This document shows positions 8,690-17,409 of a stretch of 64,000 nt of DNA, in pieces; within the stretch, counting starts at the first letter, position 1, and each line of letters starts with the position of its first letter. Made by a program: the position numbers and the translations under genes. This DNA is from an uncultured Lachnospiraceae bacterium. Its GTDB lineage: Bacteria; Bacillota; Clostridia; Lachnospirales; Lachnospiraceae. The notes under the pieces are model-generated. The model had not been told where the DNA came from, searched no databases, and was given only the letters and a program-made list of their open reading frames with translations. The stretch covers positions 166,987-230,986 of the forward strand of contig CAJTYM010000001.1 of assembly GCA_910583835.1 (NCBI GenBank), in the 5' to 3' direction.

Positions 8690-10084
8690 ATGCAGGGAGA
8701 TACCATTGCGGCAATTGCCACTGCTATGACAAATTCAGGAATAGGAATTGTCCGTATCAGCGGGGAGGAAGCTTTTGCAGTGATTGACAGAATTTATCGG
8801 TCAAAATATGGAGATAAAGTTTTGTCTCAGATGCCAAGCCATACGATACATTATGGTTATATTTATGATGGAGATAAAATAATTGATGAAGTTATGGTTG
8901 CGGTCATGAAATCTCCAAACAGTTATACTACGGAAGATACCGTGGAAATTGACTGCCATGGTGGAATTCTTGTCATGAGAAGGATATTAGAGACTGTGAT
9001 TAAGCATGGAGCAAGACCTGCAGAGCCTGGAGAATTTACAAAACGTGCTTTTTTGAATGGCAGGATTGACCTTTCCCAGGCAGAATCTGTAATTGATATT
9101 ATTAATGCCAAGAATGATTTTGCCTTAGAATCTTCGATTCATCAGCTTCGAGGAAATATCAAAGACAAAATTAGAAATATCCGTAAAAGTATTATTCATG
9201 AGCTTGCATTTATTGAATCTGCTTTGGATGACCCTGAGCATGTGATGATTGACGACGGATATGGGGAATGGTTAAATGAGATTATTATGGAAATTATTGC
9301 ACAGATTGAGGAAATTTTATCTGTGTCAGAGAATGGGGAATTATTGAAAGAAGGAATTCGTACTGTGATTGTAGGGAAGCCGAATGCGGGAAAGTCTTCT
9401 TTGATGAATGTGCTAGTCGGCAAAGAGCGTGCAATTGTTACCGATATCCCTGGCACTACCCGCGATGCTTTGGAAGAACAGGTTAATTTAGATGGAATTA
9501 CTTTAAATATCGTAGATACTGCCGGAATCCGTAAGACGGAAGATATGGTAGAAAAAATTGGTGTGGAAAAAACAAAAGAGTATCTGGAACAGGCAGATGT
9601 AATTATTTATGTTGTAGATGCTTCTGTTGATTTAGATAGAAATGACCAGGATATCTTAAAGATATTAAAAAACCGTAAAGTCATTGTACTATTAAATAAG
9701 TCTGATTTATCCCAGGTAATCTCAGAGGAATATTTCAGGGAAAAAATGTCTGAGTATCAATTGTCTCTGCAGATTCTGCCTATTTCTGCAAAAGAGCAGA
9801 TTGGTATAAAGGAACTAAAAGAAATTATTCAGAAAATGTTTTTTGCCGGAGAAATCGTTTCCAATGAGGAAATCTATATTACGAATATAAGGCAGAAGAC
9901 AGCGTTGCAATCGGCTTTAGAAAGTTTACGTCTTGTAAGAAAAAGTATTGAATCTGGGATGCCCGAAGATTTTTATTCGATAGATTTGATGAGTGCTTAT
10001 GAGTCTTTAGGTAAAATTACTGGAGAGACGGTGGGAGAAGATTTGGTAAATGAGATATTTGCAAAGTTTTGTATGGGAAAATAG
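8690..10084 (+). CDS. mnmE: tRNA uridine-5-carboxymethylaminomethyl modification GTPase MnmE
   Basis: A 464-residue GTPase that, with MnmG, installs the cmnm5 group on wobble U34 of certain tRNAs. The N-terminal folate-binding domain starts MQGDTIAAIATAMTNSGIGIVRISG. The inserted G domain carries G1 GKPNAGKSS, G3 DTAG and G4 NKSD. The protein ends in FCMGK, matching the catalytic C-x-G-K C-terminus. The start ATG has AAAGGAG upstream. It precedes mnmG by 131 very AT-rich bases. Confidence 0.97.
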   Translation: MQGDTIAAIATAMTNSGIGIVRISGEEAFAVIDRIYRSKYGDKVLSQMPSHTIHYGYIYDGDKIIDEVMVAVMKSPNSYTTEDTVEIDCHGGILVMRRILETVIKHGARPAEPGEFTKRAFLNGRIDLSQAESVIDIINAKNDFALESSIHQLRGNIKDKIRNIRKSIIHELAFIESALDDPEHVMIDDGYGEWLNEIIMEIIAQIEEILSVSENGELLKEGIRTVIVGKPNAGKSSLMNVLVGKERAIVTDIPGTTRDALEEQVNLDGITLNIVDTAGIRKTEDMVEKIGVEKTKEYLEQADVIIYVVDASVDLDRNDQDILKILKNRKVIVLLNKSDLSQVISEEYFREKMSEYQLSLQILPISAKEQIGIKELKEIIQKMFFAGEIVSNEEIYITNIRQKTALQSALESLRLVRKSIESGMPEDFYSIDLMSAYESLGKITGETVGEDLVNEIFAKFCMGK

Positions 10085-10215
10085 GATTAATGAAAGATTA
10101 AAATAATTAAAAAATATTTAAATTAGAAATATTTTTAAGAAAACTATATATTTTAATTTTAAATAGTAATATTTTTTAAAATTTAAAATTAATAAAAAGG
10201 GAGGAAGAAGCATTT

Positions 10216-12114
10216 ATGCCTTTTGTAGAAGAAACATATGATGTTTGTGTGGTTGGTGCAGGTCATGCAGGCTGTGAAGCGGCACTTGCTTGTGCCAGAT
10301 TAGGATTGGAAACGATTATTTTTACAATTAGTATAGAAAGTATTGCCCTTATGCCTTGCAATCCTAACATTGGAGGAAGTTCTAAGGGTCATTTGGTGAG
10401 GGAAATTGATGCCTTGGGCGGTCAGATGGGTATCAATATTGATAAGACCTTTATTCAATCAAAAATGCTCAATGTTTCTAAAGGTCCTGCGGTACATTCA
10501 TTACGCGCACAGGCTGATAAAGCGGAATATACCAGCCTTATGCGTAAGACTTTGGAGAATACAGAACATCTTACTTTGCGTCAGGCAGAGGTGACGGAAC
10601 TTATCGTGGAAGATGGCGTAGTAAAAGGAGTAAAGACTTTTTCTGGAGCAGCTTATTATAGTAAGGCCGTTGTGCTCTGTACGGGAACTTATCTGAAAGC
10701 AAGATGCCTCTATGGAGACGTCGTAAACTATACGGGACCCAATGGTCTGCAGCCGGCGAATGCATTGTCCCAATCATTGCATGATAATAATATAGAAATA
10801 TTCCGCTTTAAAACTGGAACTCCGGCAAGAATTGATAAACGTTCTCTTGATTTTACTAAAATGCAGGAGCAAAAAGGGGATGAGAGAGTAGTACCATTTT
10901 CTTTTACGACAGACCCGGAAGAGGTGCAGATAGAACAGGTCTCCTGTTGGCTCACTTATACGAATTCAGAGACCCATGAGATTATAAGAGAAAATTTGGA
11001 TCGTTCTCCCCTATATTCAGGGATGATTGAAGGAACGGGTCCGAGGTACTGTCCTTCTATTGAAGATAAGGTTGTAAAGTTTGCGGATAAAGAGCGCCAT
11101 CAGGTATTTATTGAACCGGAAGGCTTGTATACCAATGAAATGTATGTTGGAGGAATGTCCAGTTCATTGCCGGAGGACGTTCAATATAAAATGTACCGCA
11201 CTGTTCCGGGATTGGAACAGGCAAAAATTGTCCGCAATGCATACGCTATTGAGTATGACTGTATCAATCCAAGGCAGCTTTATCCTACTCTGGAGTTTAA
11301 GACTATTAAGGGATTATTTTCTGGTGGACAATTTAATGGAAGTTCTGGTTATGAAGAAGCTGCAGCACAGGGTCTTGTTGCTGGAATTAATGCTGCAATG
11401 TCTGTGCTTGGTAAGGATCCTCTCATTTTAGACCGTTCTGAATCTTATATTGGTGTGTTGATTGATGATTTGGTAACGAAGGAAAATCATGAACCTTACC
11501 GTATGATGACTTCAAAAGCGGAATATCGCTTACTTTTAAGACAGGATAATGCAGATTTACGTCTTTCTGAAAAAGGATATCGCGTAGGGCTGATTAGCCA
11601 GGAGCGTTATGATTGGGTAGTTGAGAAAGAACGTTTGATTGCCAGGGAAGTGGAACGAATTGAACATGTCAATATAGGGGCAAATGCTGTTGTACAGAAA
11701 TTGTTAGAGGAACATCAGAGTACACCTTTAAAAACAGGAACTACTTTGGCAGAATTAATCCGCCGTCCAGAGCTTTCTTATGAAGACCTTGCAGATATAG
11801 ATCCGCAAAGACCAGAGCTTGCCAGAGATGTGGTTGAACAGGTGAATATTCATGTGAAGTATGACGGTTATATCAAACGGCAAATGAAACAAGTGAAAGA
11901 GTTTAAGAAATTGGAAAATAAAAAGCTGCCGGAACATTTTGATTATAATGAAATTCAGAGTCTGCGTATCGAAGCAAAACAGAAATTAAATCTTTATCAG
12001 CCGGTCAACGTAGGACAGGCTTCAAGGATAGCTGGTGTATCGCCGGCAGATATTTCTGTATTGCTGGTTTATTTGGAACAATGGAACCGCAAACAAAGTC
12101 AGTCATTGGATTGA
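10216..12114 (+). CDS. mnmG: tRNA uridine-5-carboxymethylaminomethyl modification enzyme MnmG
   Basis: A 632-residue FAD- and NADH-dependent partner of MnmE. The N-terminal dinucleotide-binding motif VVGAGHAGCEAALACARLG and the MPCNPNIGGSSKGHLVREIDALGG signature are present. So are the cysteine-bearing GTGPRYCPSIEDKV segment and the C-terminal helical domain ending in AGVSPADISVLLVYLEQ. Length is normal. GGGAGGAAG lies upstream of ATG 10216. It lies in the usual mnmE-mnmG-rsmG order. Confidence 0.97.
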   Translation: MPFVEETYDVCVVGAGHAGCEAALACARLGLETIIFTISIESIALMPCNPNIGGSSKGHLVREIDALGGQMGINIDKTFIQSKMLNVSKGPAVHSLRAQADKAEYTSLMRKTLENTEHLTLRQAEVTELIVEDGVVKGVKTFSGAAYYSKAVVLCTGTYLKARCLYGDVVNYTGPNGLQPANALSQSLHDNNIEIFRFKTGTPARIDKRSLDFTKMQEQKGDERVVPFSFTTDPEEVQIEQVSCWLTYTNSETHEIIRENLDRSPLYSGMIEGTGPRYCPSIEDKVVKFADKERHQVFIEPEGLYTNEMYVGGMSSSLPEDVQYKMYRTVPGLEQAKIVRNAYAIEYDCINPRQLYPTLEFKTIKGLFSGGQFNGSSGYEEAAAQGLVAGINAAMSVLGKDPLILDRSESYIGVLIDDLVTKENHEPYRMMTSKAEYRLLLRQDNADLRLSEKGYRVGLISQERYDWVVEKERLIAREVERIEHVNIGANAVVQKLLEEHQSTPLKTGTTLAELIRRPELSYEDLADIDPQRPELARDVVEQVNIHVKYDGYIKRQMKQVKEFKKLENKKLPEHFDYNEIQSLRIEAKQKLNLYQPVNVGQASRIAGVSPADISVLLVYLEQWNRKQSQSLD

Positions 12115-12215
12115 TACATGGATGATATGTCTTTTATGGAAAAAAATTAAAAATGATATAAGATATTTTATGAGAAACAATTTTCTAATAATTTAAAAAC
12201 GAGTGAGGATTATAT

Positions 12216-12935
12216 ATGCATTATGATTTAAGTAGATTACAGGATGGATTGGCAAAATTGAATATTTCTTTTTCTGAATTGCAGTTTAAACAGCTTTTAA
12301 TTTTCTATGAGATGTTAAATGAAAAGAATAAGGTATTGAATCTTACCACCATTACGGACTTTGAAGAAGTGGTGGACAAACATTTTATCGATTCACTATC
12401 TTTAATTAAGATGGTGGATTTGACTCAGCCCTTGAAAATTTTAGATTTAGGAACTGGAGCAGGTTTTCCTGGCATTCCTTTGAAGATTGCTTTTCCTCAG
12501 TTGGAGATTGTTTTGATGGATTCACTGAATAAAAAGATTCTCTTTCTGCAGGATGTAATTACAGAATTAAATTTGCATAAAATTGCCGCTTTGCATGGTA
12601 GGGCGGAGGAAATCGCTCGAAAATTTGATTATAGGGAGCGGTTTGACATTTGTGTTTCCCGGGCAGTAGCTAATCTTTCTTCTTTGAGTGAATATTGTAT
12701 CCCTTTTGTGAAACAAGGTGGATTGTTTATTTCTTATAAAGCGGGAGAGATAGAAGAGGAAGTCCTGCAGGCAAAACGTGCAGTACATCTTTTAGGAGGT
12801 AAGATTAGAGAGGTTGAAAAATTCCAATTGCCAGGAACGGATATTTGGAGGTCTTTTGTGAAAATTGAAAAGATAAATAAGACCTCCAAAACATATCCAA
12901 GGAAAGCTGGAACTCCTACAAGAGAGCCGTTATAA
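12216..12935 (+). CDS. rsmG: 16S rRNA (guanine527-N7)-methyltransferase RsmG
   Basis: A 239-residue SAM-dependent methyltransferase that modifies G527 in 16S rRNA. The SAM motif LDLGTGAGFPGIPLKI lies near residue 74. The DICVSRAVANLSSL segment and the conserved C-terminal YPRKAGTPTREPL follow. Its end overlaps the convergent hydrolase gene by 20 nt, so transcription from the two sides collides here. Confidence 0.96.
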   Translation: MHYDLSRLQDGLAKLNISFSELQFKQLLIFYEMLNEKNKVLNLTTITDFEEVVDKHFIDSLSLIKMVDLTQPLKILDLGTGAGFPGIPLKIAFPQLEIVLMDSLNKKILFLQDVITELNLHKIAALHGRAEEIARKFDYRERFDICVSRAVANLSSLSEYCIPFVKQGGLFISYKAGEIEEEVLQAKRAVHLLGGKIREVEKFQLPGTDIWRSFVKIEKINKTSKTYPRKAGTPTREPL

Positions 12936-13863
12936 TTTGTAATGTTTTTTCCGCTCTTTCAAGTTGAGGTAGGTATTTACTGTCAGAAATATAAGTTGCT
13001 TCTATGGAAGGATTACAGGAGATATAAGAGTCAATAATGTCCTGCATTCCTTCTTTTTCTATGCTGCCGATTAGATGAATGCTGTTGCTGATTTTTTTCA
13101 AAGCATGTCTGATGTTAATGTTAGTGTAGTTTGATTTAATGCTCGACAATAGATATTTACCATTGCTCTCACCAAGGTGCGCTGATTCATAATAGTAATC
13201 AATTGCCGTTGTTGAGATTATCCGTTGATTATAAAAATAATCTTTGGAAAATGTGTATTCAATATTTTGTTTGGAATATTCCAGGTTGTAAATTAATGTT
13301 CCAATAATTGGAGAATCAATGAGATATTTTAATGCATTTTTCTTCTTGTCCGGAGTCTTGCAAAGTTCTGTCAAATCGGATGGATTGATGACAATGATTT
13401 TATCGAACAAGTCGGATTCCATATGGCAAGCCATCAAAGTAAAGGAAGAAGATTCTCCCGTTGTAATTACGTGTGTTGCTGTGCCGATAATATTCTTGAT
13501 AAAATCTGTAATTAATTGCACATAGAGAAAATTGATATAGGTTATGTTAGGTTTTGCGCTTCGTCCACACCCTAATAAATCAATTGTATATACGGTGTGA
13601 TGTTTTGCCAGTTGTTTTGCTATTTTATTCCATTCATAATTGGAAGAAGATGGATTTAAGTCATGGATTAAAAGCAAGGGGGTACCTTTGCCTTGCTTGG
13701 TATAATAAATATTTCCATAACGCCAATCGAAAAATTTACCGTTGTCTGTTTTTAATAAATTTTTCCTGGGAGAAGAAATACTGATTAATTTATTGATACC
13801 ATACATACTGATGCCTGTTAATGTGGTAAGAATTAGAAAATTGCGAATATGCTTTCTTTTCAT
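12916..13863 (-). CDS. Membrane-anchored alpha/beta hydrolase
   Basis: A 315-residue protein with one N-terminal membrane segment (about 8-27) and an alpha/beta-hydrolase domain. LLLIHDLNPSSSNYEW marks the oxyanion-hole loop, and TIDLLGCGRSAKP is the typical strand-turn. GESSS near residue 150 sits where the nucleophile elbow G-x-S-x-G should be, with the last Gly replaced by Ser. Substrate is unknown. Its 3' end overlaps rsmG. Several Lachnospiraceae carry a hydrolase at this site, but I cannot assign a reaction. Confidence 0.75.
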   Translation of the reverse strand: MKRKHIRNFLILTTLTGISMYGINKLISISSPRKNLLKTDNGKFFDWRYGNIYYTKQGKGTPLLLIHDLNPSSSNYEWNKIAKQLAKHHTVYTIDLLGCGRSAKPNITYINFLYVQLITDFIKNIIGTATHVITTGESSSFTLMACHMESDLFDKIIVINPSDLTELCKTPDKKKNALKYLIDSPIIGTLIYNLEYSKQNIEYTFSKDYFYNQRIISTTAIDYYYESAHLGESNGKYLLSSIKSNYTNINIRHALKKISNSIHLIGSIEKEGMQDIIDSYISCNPSIEATYISDSKYLPQLERAEKTLQIITALL

Positions 13864-14214
13864 AGCAGTATCTCCTTTCTTTGAAATATCTTTGTTATTA
13901 TTATAGTCGAAATATTCTAGATATACAAGCTAAATATAATGTTTGAATTTTTCTATATAAAATTTGATTGCGAGTGAACAGTAATTGTAACAGAATTCAG
14001 TTTTAAGTGAATAATAAGGTATATTGAACGACAAAAATTCTTGTTTTTGTCGTTTGCTTGCGCCGATTTTGCTTGCGTGAAATACAGTATCTACCTAATT
14101 GCTTATGGAAATAAAAAAATCTTTTCATTATTTAGAAGATGGGATAAAATAATAGTATGAAATGAATTTTAAGAAGTTTGCATTAGAACAAATGTTCAGA
14201 GGAGAAGAAATTAT
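13864..14214. other. Intergenic region between divergent genes
   Basis: About 350 AT-rich bases between the hydrolase (minus) and the coiled-coil gene (plus). The only clear structure is an 11-bp inverted repeat, aacgacaaaaa (14027-14037) and tttttgtcgtt (14044-14054), with a 6-nt loop. This could be a bidirectional terminator or an operator. No gene is visible. Confidence 0.6.
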
Positions 14215-14817
14215 ATGGTTGAAGAATATTTAGAAAAATTATATCAGGAATTTTATGAGAAAAAATTAAGTCTCGAGCAAGAATGTCAGAGAAGAGAAGT
14301 ACGTTTAAACAATAACAAAAAATTTATACATACTCTGGAGGAATCTTTGGATGAAGATTTTGAAACCTTTTCTCCCAGAAATGTAGATGAAGAAAGTCAT
14401 ATGAAAATAGAATCTTTGAAAGAAGAACAGAAAAATATTATTTCTGGAATTAACGAACAGAAAATAGAAATTTCTAATGTTGATAAAAAGATGGAAGAAT
14501 TAGAGACAGTATTGGAAAATTTTCGTATGACTCAAGGGTATATAGATATACCCTCAAATCAGAATATTGATATTGCAGAAGCGAATCAAGAAATAAGTTT
14601 TGCAGGAAATCAGGAAGAAGGAAGTTTATCTTTAAAAGATATATCTAATAATATTTTGCCAGATTTTACAAATATATATCACAAAATTGAAATGTGTTAT
14701 AAGTTATTTGATGTGGACATTACTAGGTGTAAATTAGAACTTTCTCAGATTCAGAAAGATACTAACGAAATTATTAAAAAGTTACAGAAGAACATAAAAA
14801 GTAATATAACTAAATGA
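14215..14817 (+). CDS. Coiled-coil protein resembling a sensor kinase stripped of its catalytic part
   Basis: 200 residues. Residues 1-115 are a long, charged coiled coil (MVEEYLEKLYQEFYEKKLSL onward). Residues 150-195, with YHKIEMCYKLFDVDITRCKLEL, look like the dimerisation-helix segment that follows the phospho-accepting histidine in DegS/LiaS-type (HisKA_3) kinases. The H-box itself is not recognisable and the ATPase domain is absent. It could be a decayed kinase, or a kept dimerisation module that titrates a relative. Family assignment is inference. It precedes the parS/parAB region. Confidence 0.5.
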   Translation: MVEEYLEKLYQEFYEKKLSLEQECQRREVRLNNNKKFIHTLEESLDEDFETFSPRNVDEESHMKIESLKEEQKNIISGINEQKIEISNVDKKMEELETVLENFRMTQGYIDIPSNQNIDIAEANQEISFAGNQEEGSLSLKDISNNILPDFTNIYHKIEMCYKLFDVDITRCKLELSQIQKDTNEIIKKLQKNIKSNITK

Positions 14818-14929
14818 AAATGAATATAGTATTGAAAGGGATTAAAAAAGATATTAGCGGATAAGATAAATGGACTTCAGTGAATACTATGGGTTGTGTT
14901 AATGATTTTTATAATATTTTCCATAATTT

Positions 14930-15140
14930 TTACTCCCGCAAGCAATGAGAAAAATAGCCATGCTAAGTGCCCTGTGGGTATGCATGGATATTTGACGGTG
15001 CTATGCACCAGTGGCGCATGTTTAGCATGGACCGGAATGAAATGCAGATGCCGCGAGTAAGTGCCCTGTGGGTGCAAAAACCCCGCTGCTCTGAAGCGTT
15101 GCAAACTTGATACTCCGTTGCATGCAGCGGGATTTTGATT
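14930..15140. repeat. Structured GC-richer intergenic element
   Basis: This stretch stands out in base composition from the AT-rich DNA around it. It contains the direct repeat aagtgccctgtgggt twice (about 14965 and 15060) and a long-range 9-bp stem, ccatgctaa with ttagcatgg. It also has the hairpin ggtgc-tat-gcacc and an 8-bp stem cccgctgc/gcagcggg near its right end. Coding potential is poor, so I read it as a miniature repeat element or structured RNA. Confidence 0.5.
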
Positions 15141-15220
15141 TCTGGGCATGGTATTAATTTGATAGCTGATTATAATACTATGTCGTTGGAAGAAAAGAAA
15201 GATTTAATATAAAAAAGTAT

Positions 15221-15373
15221 GTGGATTTACTGGTATTGAAATGGCAGTCATATCTATTTATGACTGTATTTATAAATGTATTACCCACTAATTTTGTATA
15301 TGTAGCTTTAGTAGTTATTGTCATTGATTATTTAATGATTATTATTCTGATTAATATAGGTTATAAAAAATAA
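15221..15373 (+). CDS. Possible 50-residue membrane peptide
   Basis: A GTG-initiated frame of 50 codons, mostly hydrophobic, with two candidate membrane segments (YLFMTVFINVLP and FVYVALVVIVIDYLMIIILI). No convincing ribosome-binding site is seen. It ends four bases before the first parS site. It may be the remnant of a larger membrane protein; evidence is weak. Confidence 0.25.
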   Translation: MDLLVLKWQSYLFMTVFINVLPTNFVYVALVVIVIDYLMIIILINIGYKK

Positions 15374-15376
15374 GAA

Positions 15377-15392
15377 TGTTTCACGTGAAACA
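15377..15392. promoter_or_regulatory. parS site 1
   Basis: An exact match to the 16-bp bacterial centromere palindrome TGTTTCACGTGAAACA, the loading site for ParB-CTP clamps. It lies about 1.25 kb upstream of parA. Confidence 0.95.
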
Positions 15393-15422
15393 TGAAATGG
15401 AAGAATATTCTATTTTTATTTA

Positions 15423-15438
15423 TGTTTCACGTGAAACA
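15423..15438. promoter_or_regulatory. parS site 2
   Basis: A second exact TGTTTCACGTGAAACA palindrome, 46 bp from site 1 start to start. The pair marks the origin-proximal partition locus. Confidence 0.95.
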
Positions 15439-15576
15439 TTTTTTAACCTTATAAGATTAGGGTGTGAAAAAATAAGAATTAAATATGATATTGGTGATTT
15501 GCATAAATGGGAAAAAAAAGCAGTGACTTGTTCAAACGTTAGTATTTTTTAGCATTCTATTTAAACTAGCAATTTC

Positions 15577-15591
15577 CAAACACGATGTTTG
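15577..15591. repeat. Short hairpin
   Basis: A 6-bp stem caaaca/tgtttg with loop cga, followed by aaaaa. Possibly a terminator for transcription from the right, or the edge of the tandem-repeat region. Confidence 0.3.
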
Positions 15592-15697
15592 AAAAAGGCT
15601 TATTTGAGCCATGAATTGCGAATATAAGCCAGTTGCAAAATTATACATATATTTCCAAGGAATACTAAGAAATTCTTTTGACTATAATACGCGTAAA

Positions 15698-15980
15698 GGT
15701 ATCGGCACATATTGCATTGCGAAACCTGCCAGTTCGTGCAAGGCATTCCCTTCAGGTATCGGCACGCATCGCATTGCGAAACCTGCCAATTCGTCGCAAG
15801 ATATTCCCTTCGGGTATCGGCACGTATCGCATTGCGATATCTGCCAATTCGTGCAAGGCATTCCCTTCGGGTATCGACACGTATCGCATTGCAATACCTG
15901 CCAATTCGTTGCAAGGCATTCCCTTCGGGTATCGGCACGTATCGCATTGCGATACCTGCCAGTTCGTTGCAAGGCATTCC
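15698..15980. repeat. Tandem repeat, five units of 57-58 bp
   Basis: Units start at 15698, 15755, 15813, 15870 and 15928, each beginning ggtatcgg or ggtatcga. Each unit contains a near-palindromic core such as gtatcgcattgcgatac and ends with gcaaggcattccctt. Units differ by a few substitutions. All reading frames through the array give low-complexity repeats, so it is not coding. It sits between parS and parA. Confidence 0.9.
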
Positions 15981-15983
15981 AGA

Positions 15984-16055
15984 AATGCTTTGCATTTGCC
16001 TTGCTCCTATGCTTCGCATTTGCCTTGCTCCTATGCTTTGCATTTGCTTGCTCCT
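15984..16055. repeat. 24-bp tandem repeat, three copies (family shared with 35.4 kb)
   Basis: Three successive copies of a unit containing gcatttgccttgctccta, preceded by tgctt; the last copy is slightly degenerate. The same unit occurs twice at about 35357-35399 upstream of mgtE, so this is a dispersed repeat family. Confidence 0.8.
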
Positions 16056-16260
16056 GTGACGTTTGTGCTTATAAATCGCCAGCAGATAGTTAAAAAATTA
16101 CCTTTTGATGCATTATTCCTTATAAATAACTATTCTTATAAAAAATATCAACAAATAATTATCTATAAAAAAGTCATTCAGGAATATGAGTACCCATATA
16201 GAGGTAAATTTTGTAATATATTATATGCAAAAAAATCAATAATATTCTTTTAAATGGCAT

Positions 16261-16417
16261 GGAAATCAATTTTTAAAATATCCTTACATCTACCAATATA
16301 TCTTTATTCTGCCATCTGCTGCATATACCCGCACGAACAGGACAACGCTCTGGCAAACTAACTGCTAACTGCAACCAAACCCCTCATTTCATAAGAATAT
16401 TTTGAAGATTGATTTCC
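16261..16417. repeat. Small element bounded by 26-bp inverted repeats
   Basis: The left arm (16261-16286) and right arm (16392-16417) share the 10-bp end ggaaatcaat exactly, and most of the next 16 bases as inverted copies. The enclosed 105 bp is richer in C and unlike the flanks. It resembles a MITE or an IS end-pair remnant. No target duplication was identified with certainty. Confidence 0.5.
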
Positions 16418-16514
16418 GTGTTTAAATGGTTATATCTATTTCCGTATCATTCACAAAGTACTATATCTTGATACCAAAAAGCATATATAGTATATAGTAT
16501 TAAATATAAAAAAG

Positions 16515-16523
16515 TGATATAAT
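16515..16523 (+). promoter_or_regulatory. Predicted extended -10 promoter of parAB
   Basis: TG-a-TATAAT, about 118 nt upstream of the parA ATG. The -35 position is poor, but an extended -10 can compensate. An alternative TTGATA/TATATA pair lies at 16468-16496. Confidence 0.4.
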
Positions 16524-16641
16524 ATGTTGTAAAGAGAGACATGTATGAAATATATTAAAATTTCTATTGTAATAGATAACATTATAAAAAGTAAAAGAAA
16601 AATCTTTTTGTGCGAAAACACGTGCAAAATGGAGGAAAAAC

Positions 16642-17409
16642 ATGGGAAGAATTATAGCAATTGCTAACCAAAAAGGTGGCGTTGGAAAGACAACAACAGC
16701 AATAAATTTATCTGCCTGTATTGCGGAGGCAGGTAAGAGAGTATTAACGATTGATTTAGATCCACAGGGTAACACTACAAGTGGGCTTGGTTTGGAAAAA
16801 GAAAAGATTGAAAACACAGTATATGAATTAATGATAGGACAGTGTACAATTCGAGAAAGTCTGAGTAAGACAAATATAGACAATTTATCATTGATTGCAT
16901 CAGATATTAATCTGGCAGGTGCAGAGATTGAATTGATTGGTATTAACGAGAAAGAATACATATTAAAAAATGAAGTGGACTATATAAGGGATGATTATGA
17001 TTATATTATTATAGATTGCCCTCCATCTCTTAATATGCTCACAATTAATGCAATGACTACTGCAAATACGGTATTAGTTCCAATTCAATGTGAATACTAT
17101 GCTTTGGAAGGATTAAGCCAGCTTGTACATACAATCAATTTGGTACAGGAGAGATTAAACCCTGATTTGGAAATGGAGGGAGTAGTCTTTACCATGTACG
17201 ATGCCAGGACAAATTTATCTCTGCAGGTAGTGGACAATGTAAAGAAAAATCTTAGCACAAATATCTATAAGACAATTATCCCCAGAAATATTCGATTAGC
17301 GGAAGCTCCCAGTTATGGGATGCCTATCAATATGTATGATTCCAAATCAGCAGGAGCAGAGAGTTATCGTCTATTGGCAAAAGAAGTGATAGAAAGAGAG
17401 GATTTGTAA
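16642..17409 (+). CDS. parA: Chromosome partitioning ATPase ParA/Soj
   Basis: A 255-residue deviant-Walker ATPase that moves ParB-parS complexes and regulates DnaA in Bacillus. The motif KGGVGKTTTAINL lies at about 11-23, with the signature lysine of ParA/MinD proteins. DLDPQGNTTSGLG and IIDCPPSLNMLTINA are also present. GGAGGA precedes the ATG. Its stop overlaps the parB start by one base (TAATG). Confidence 0.97.
   Translation: MGRIIAIANQKGGVGKTTTAINLSACIAEAGKRVLTIDLDPQGNTTSGLGLEKEKIENTVYELMIGQCTIRESLSKTNIDNLSLIASDINLAGAEIELIGINEKEYILKNEVDYIRDDYDYIIIDCPPSLNMLTINAMTTANTVLVPIQCEYYALEGLSQLVHTINLVQERLNPDLEMEGVVFTMYDARTNLSLQVVDNVKKNLSTNIYKTIIPRNIRLAEAPSYGMPINMYDSKSAGAESYRLLAKEVIEREDL

Larger units (their letters stand above)
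16056..16641. other. Non-coding region upstream of parA
   Basis: About 585 AT-rich bases with no convincing gene. They contain a 26-bp imperfect inverted repeat, ggaaatcaat... at 16261-16286 and ...attgatttcc at 16392-16417, enclosing about 105 bp. They also contain a predicted extended -10 promoter at 16515-16523. Confidence 0.6.

Noticed and set aside
14877..15149. 90-codon minus-strand ORF
   Set aside because: It covers the structured element, has no ribosome-binding site and no family resemblance.
15698..15980. Possible CRISPR array
   Set aside because: Units are contiguous and similar over their whole length; there are no unique spacers and no cas genes nearby.
15600..16253. Several overlapping ORFs of 96-191 codons on both strands
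   Set aside because: They run through the 57-58 bp and 24-bp tandem repeats. The frames are open because the repeats lack stops, and the products are low-complexity.
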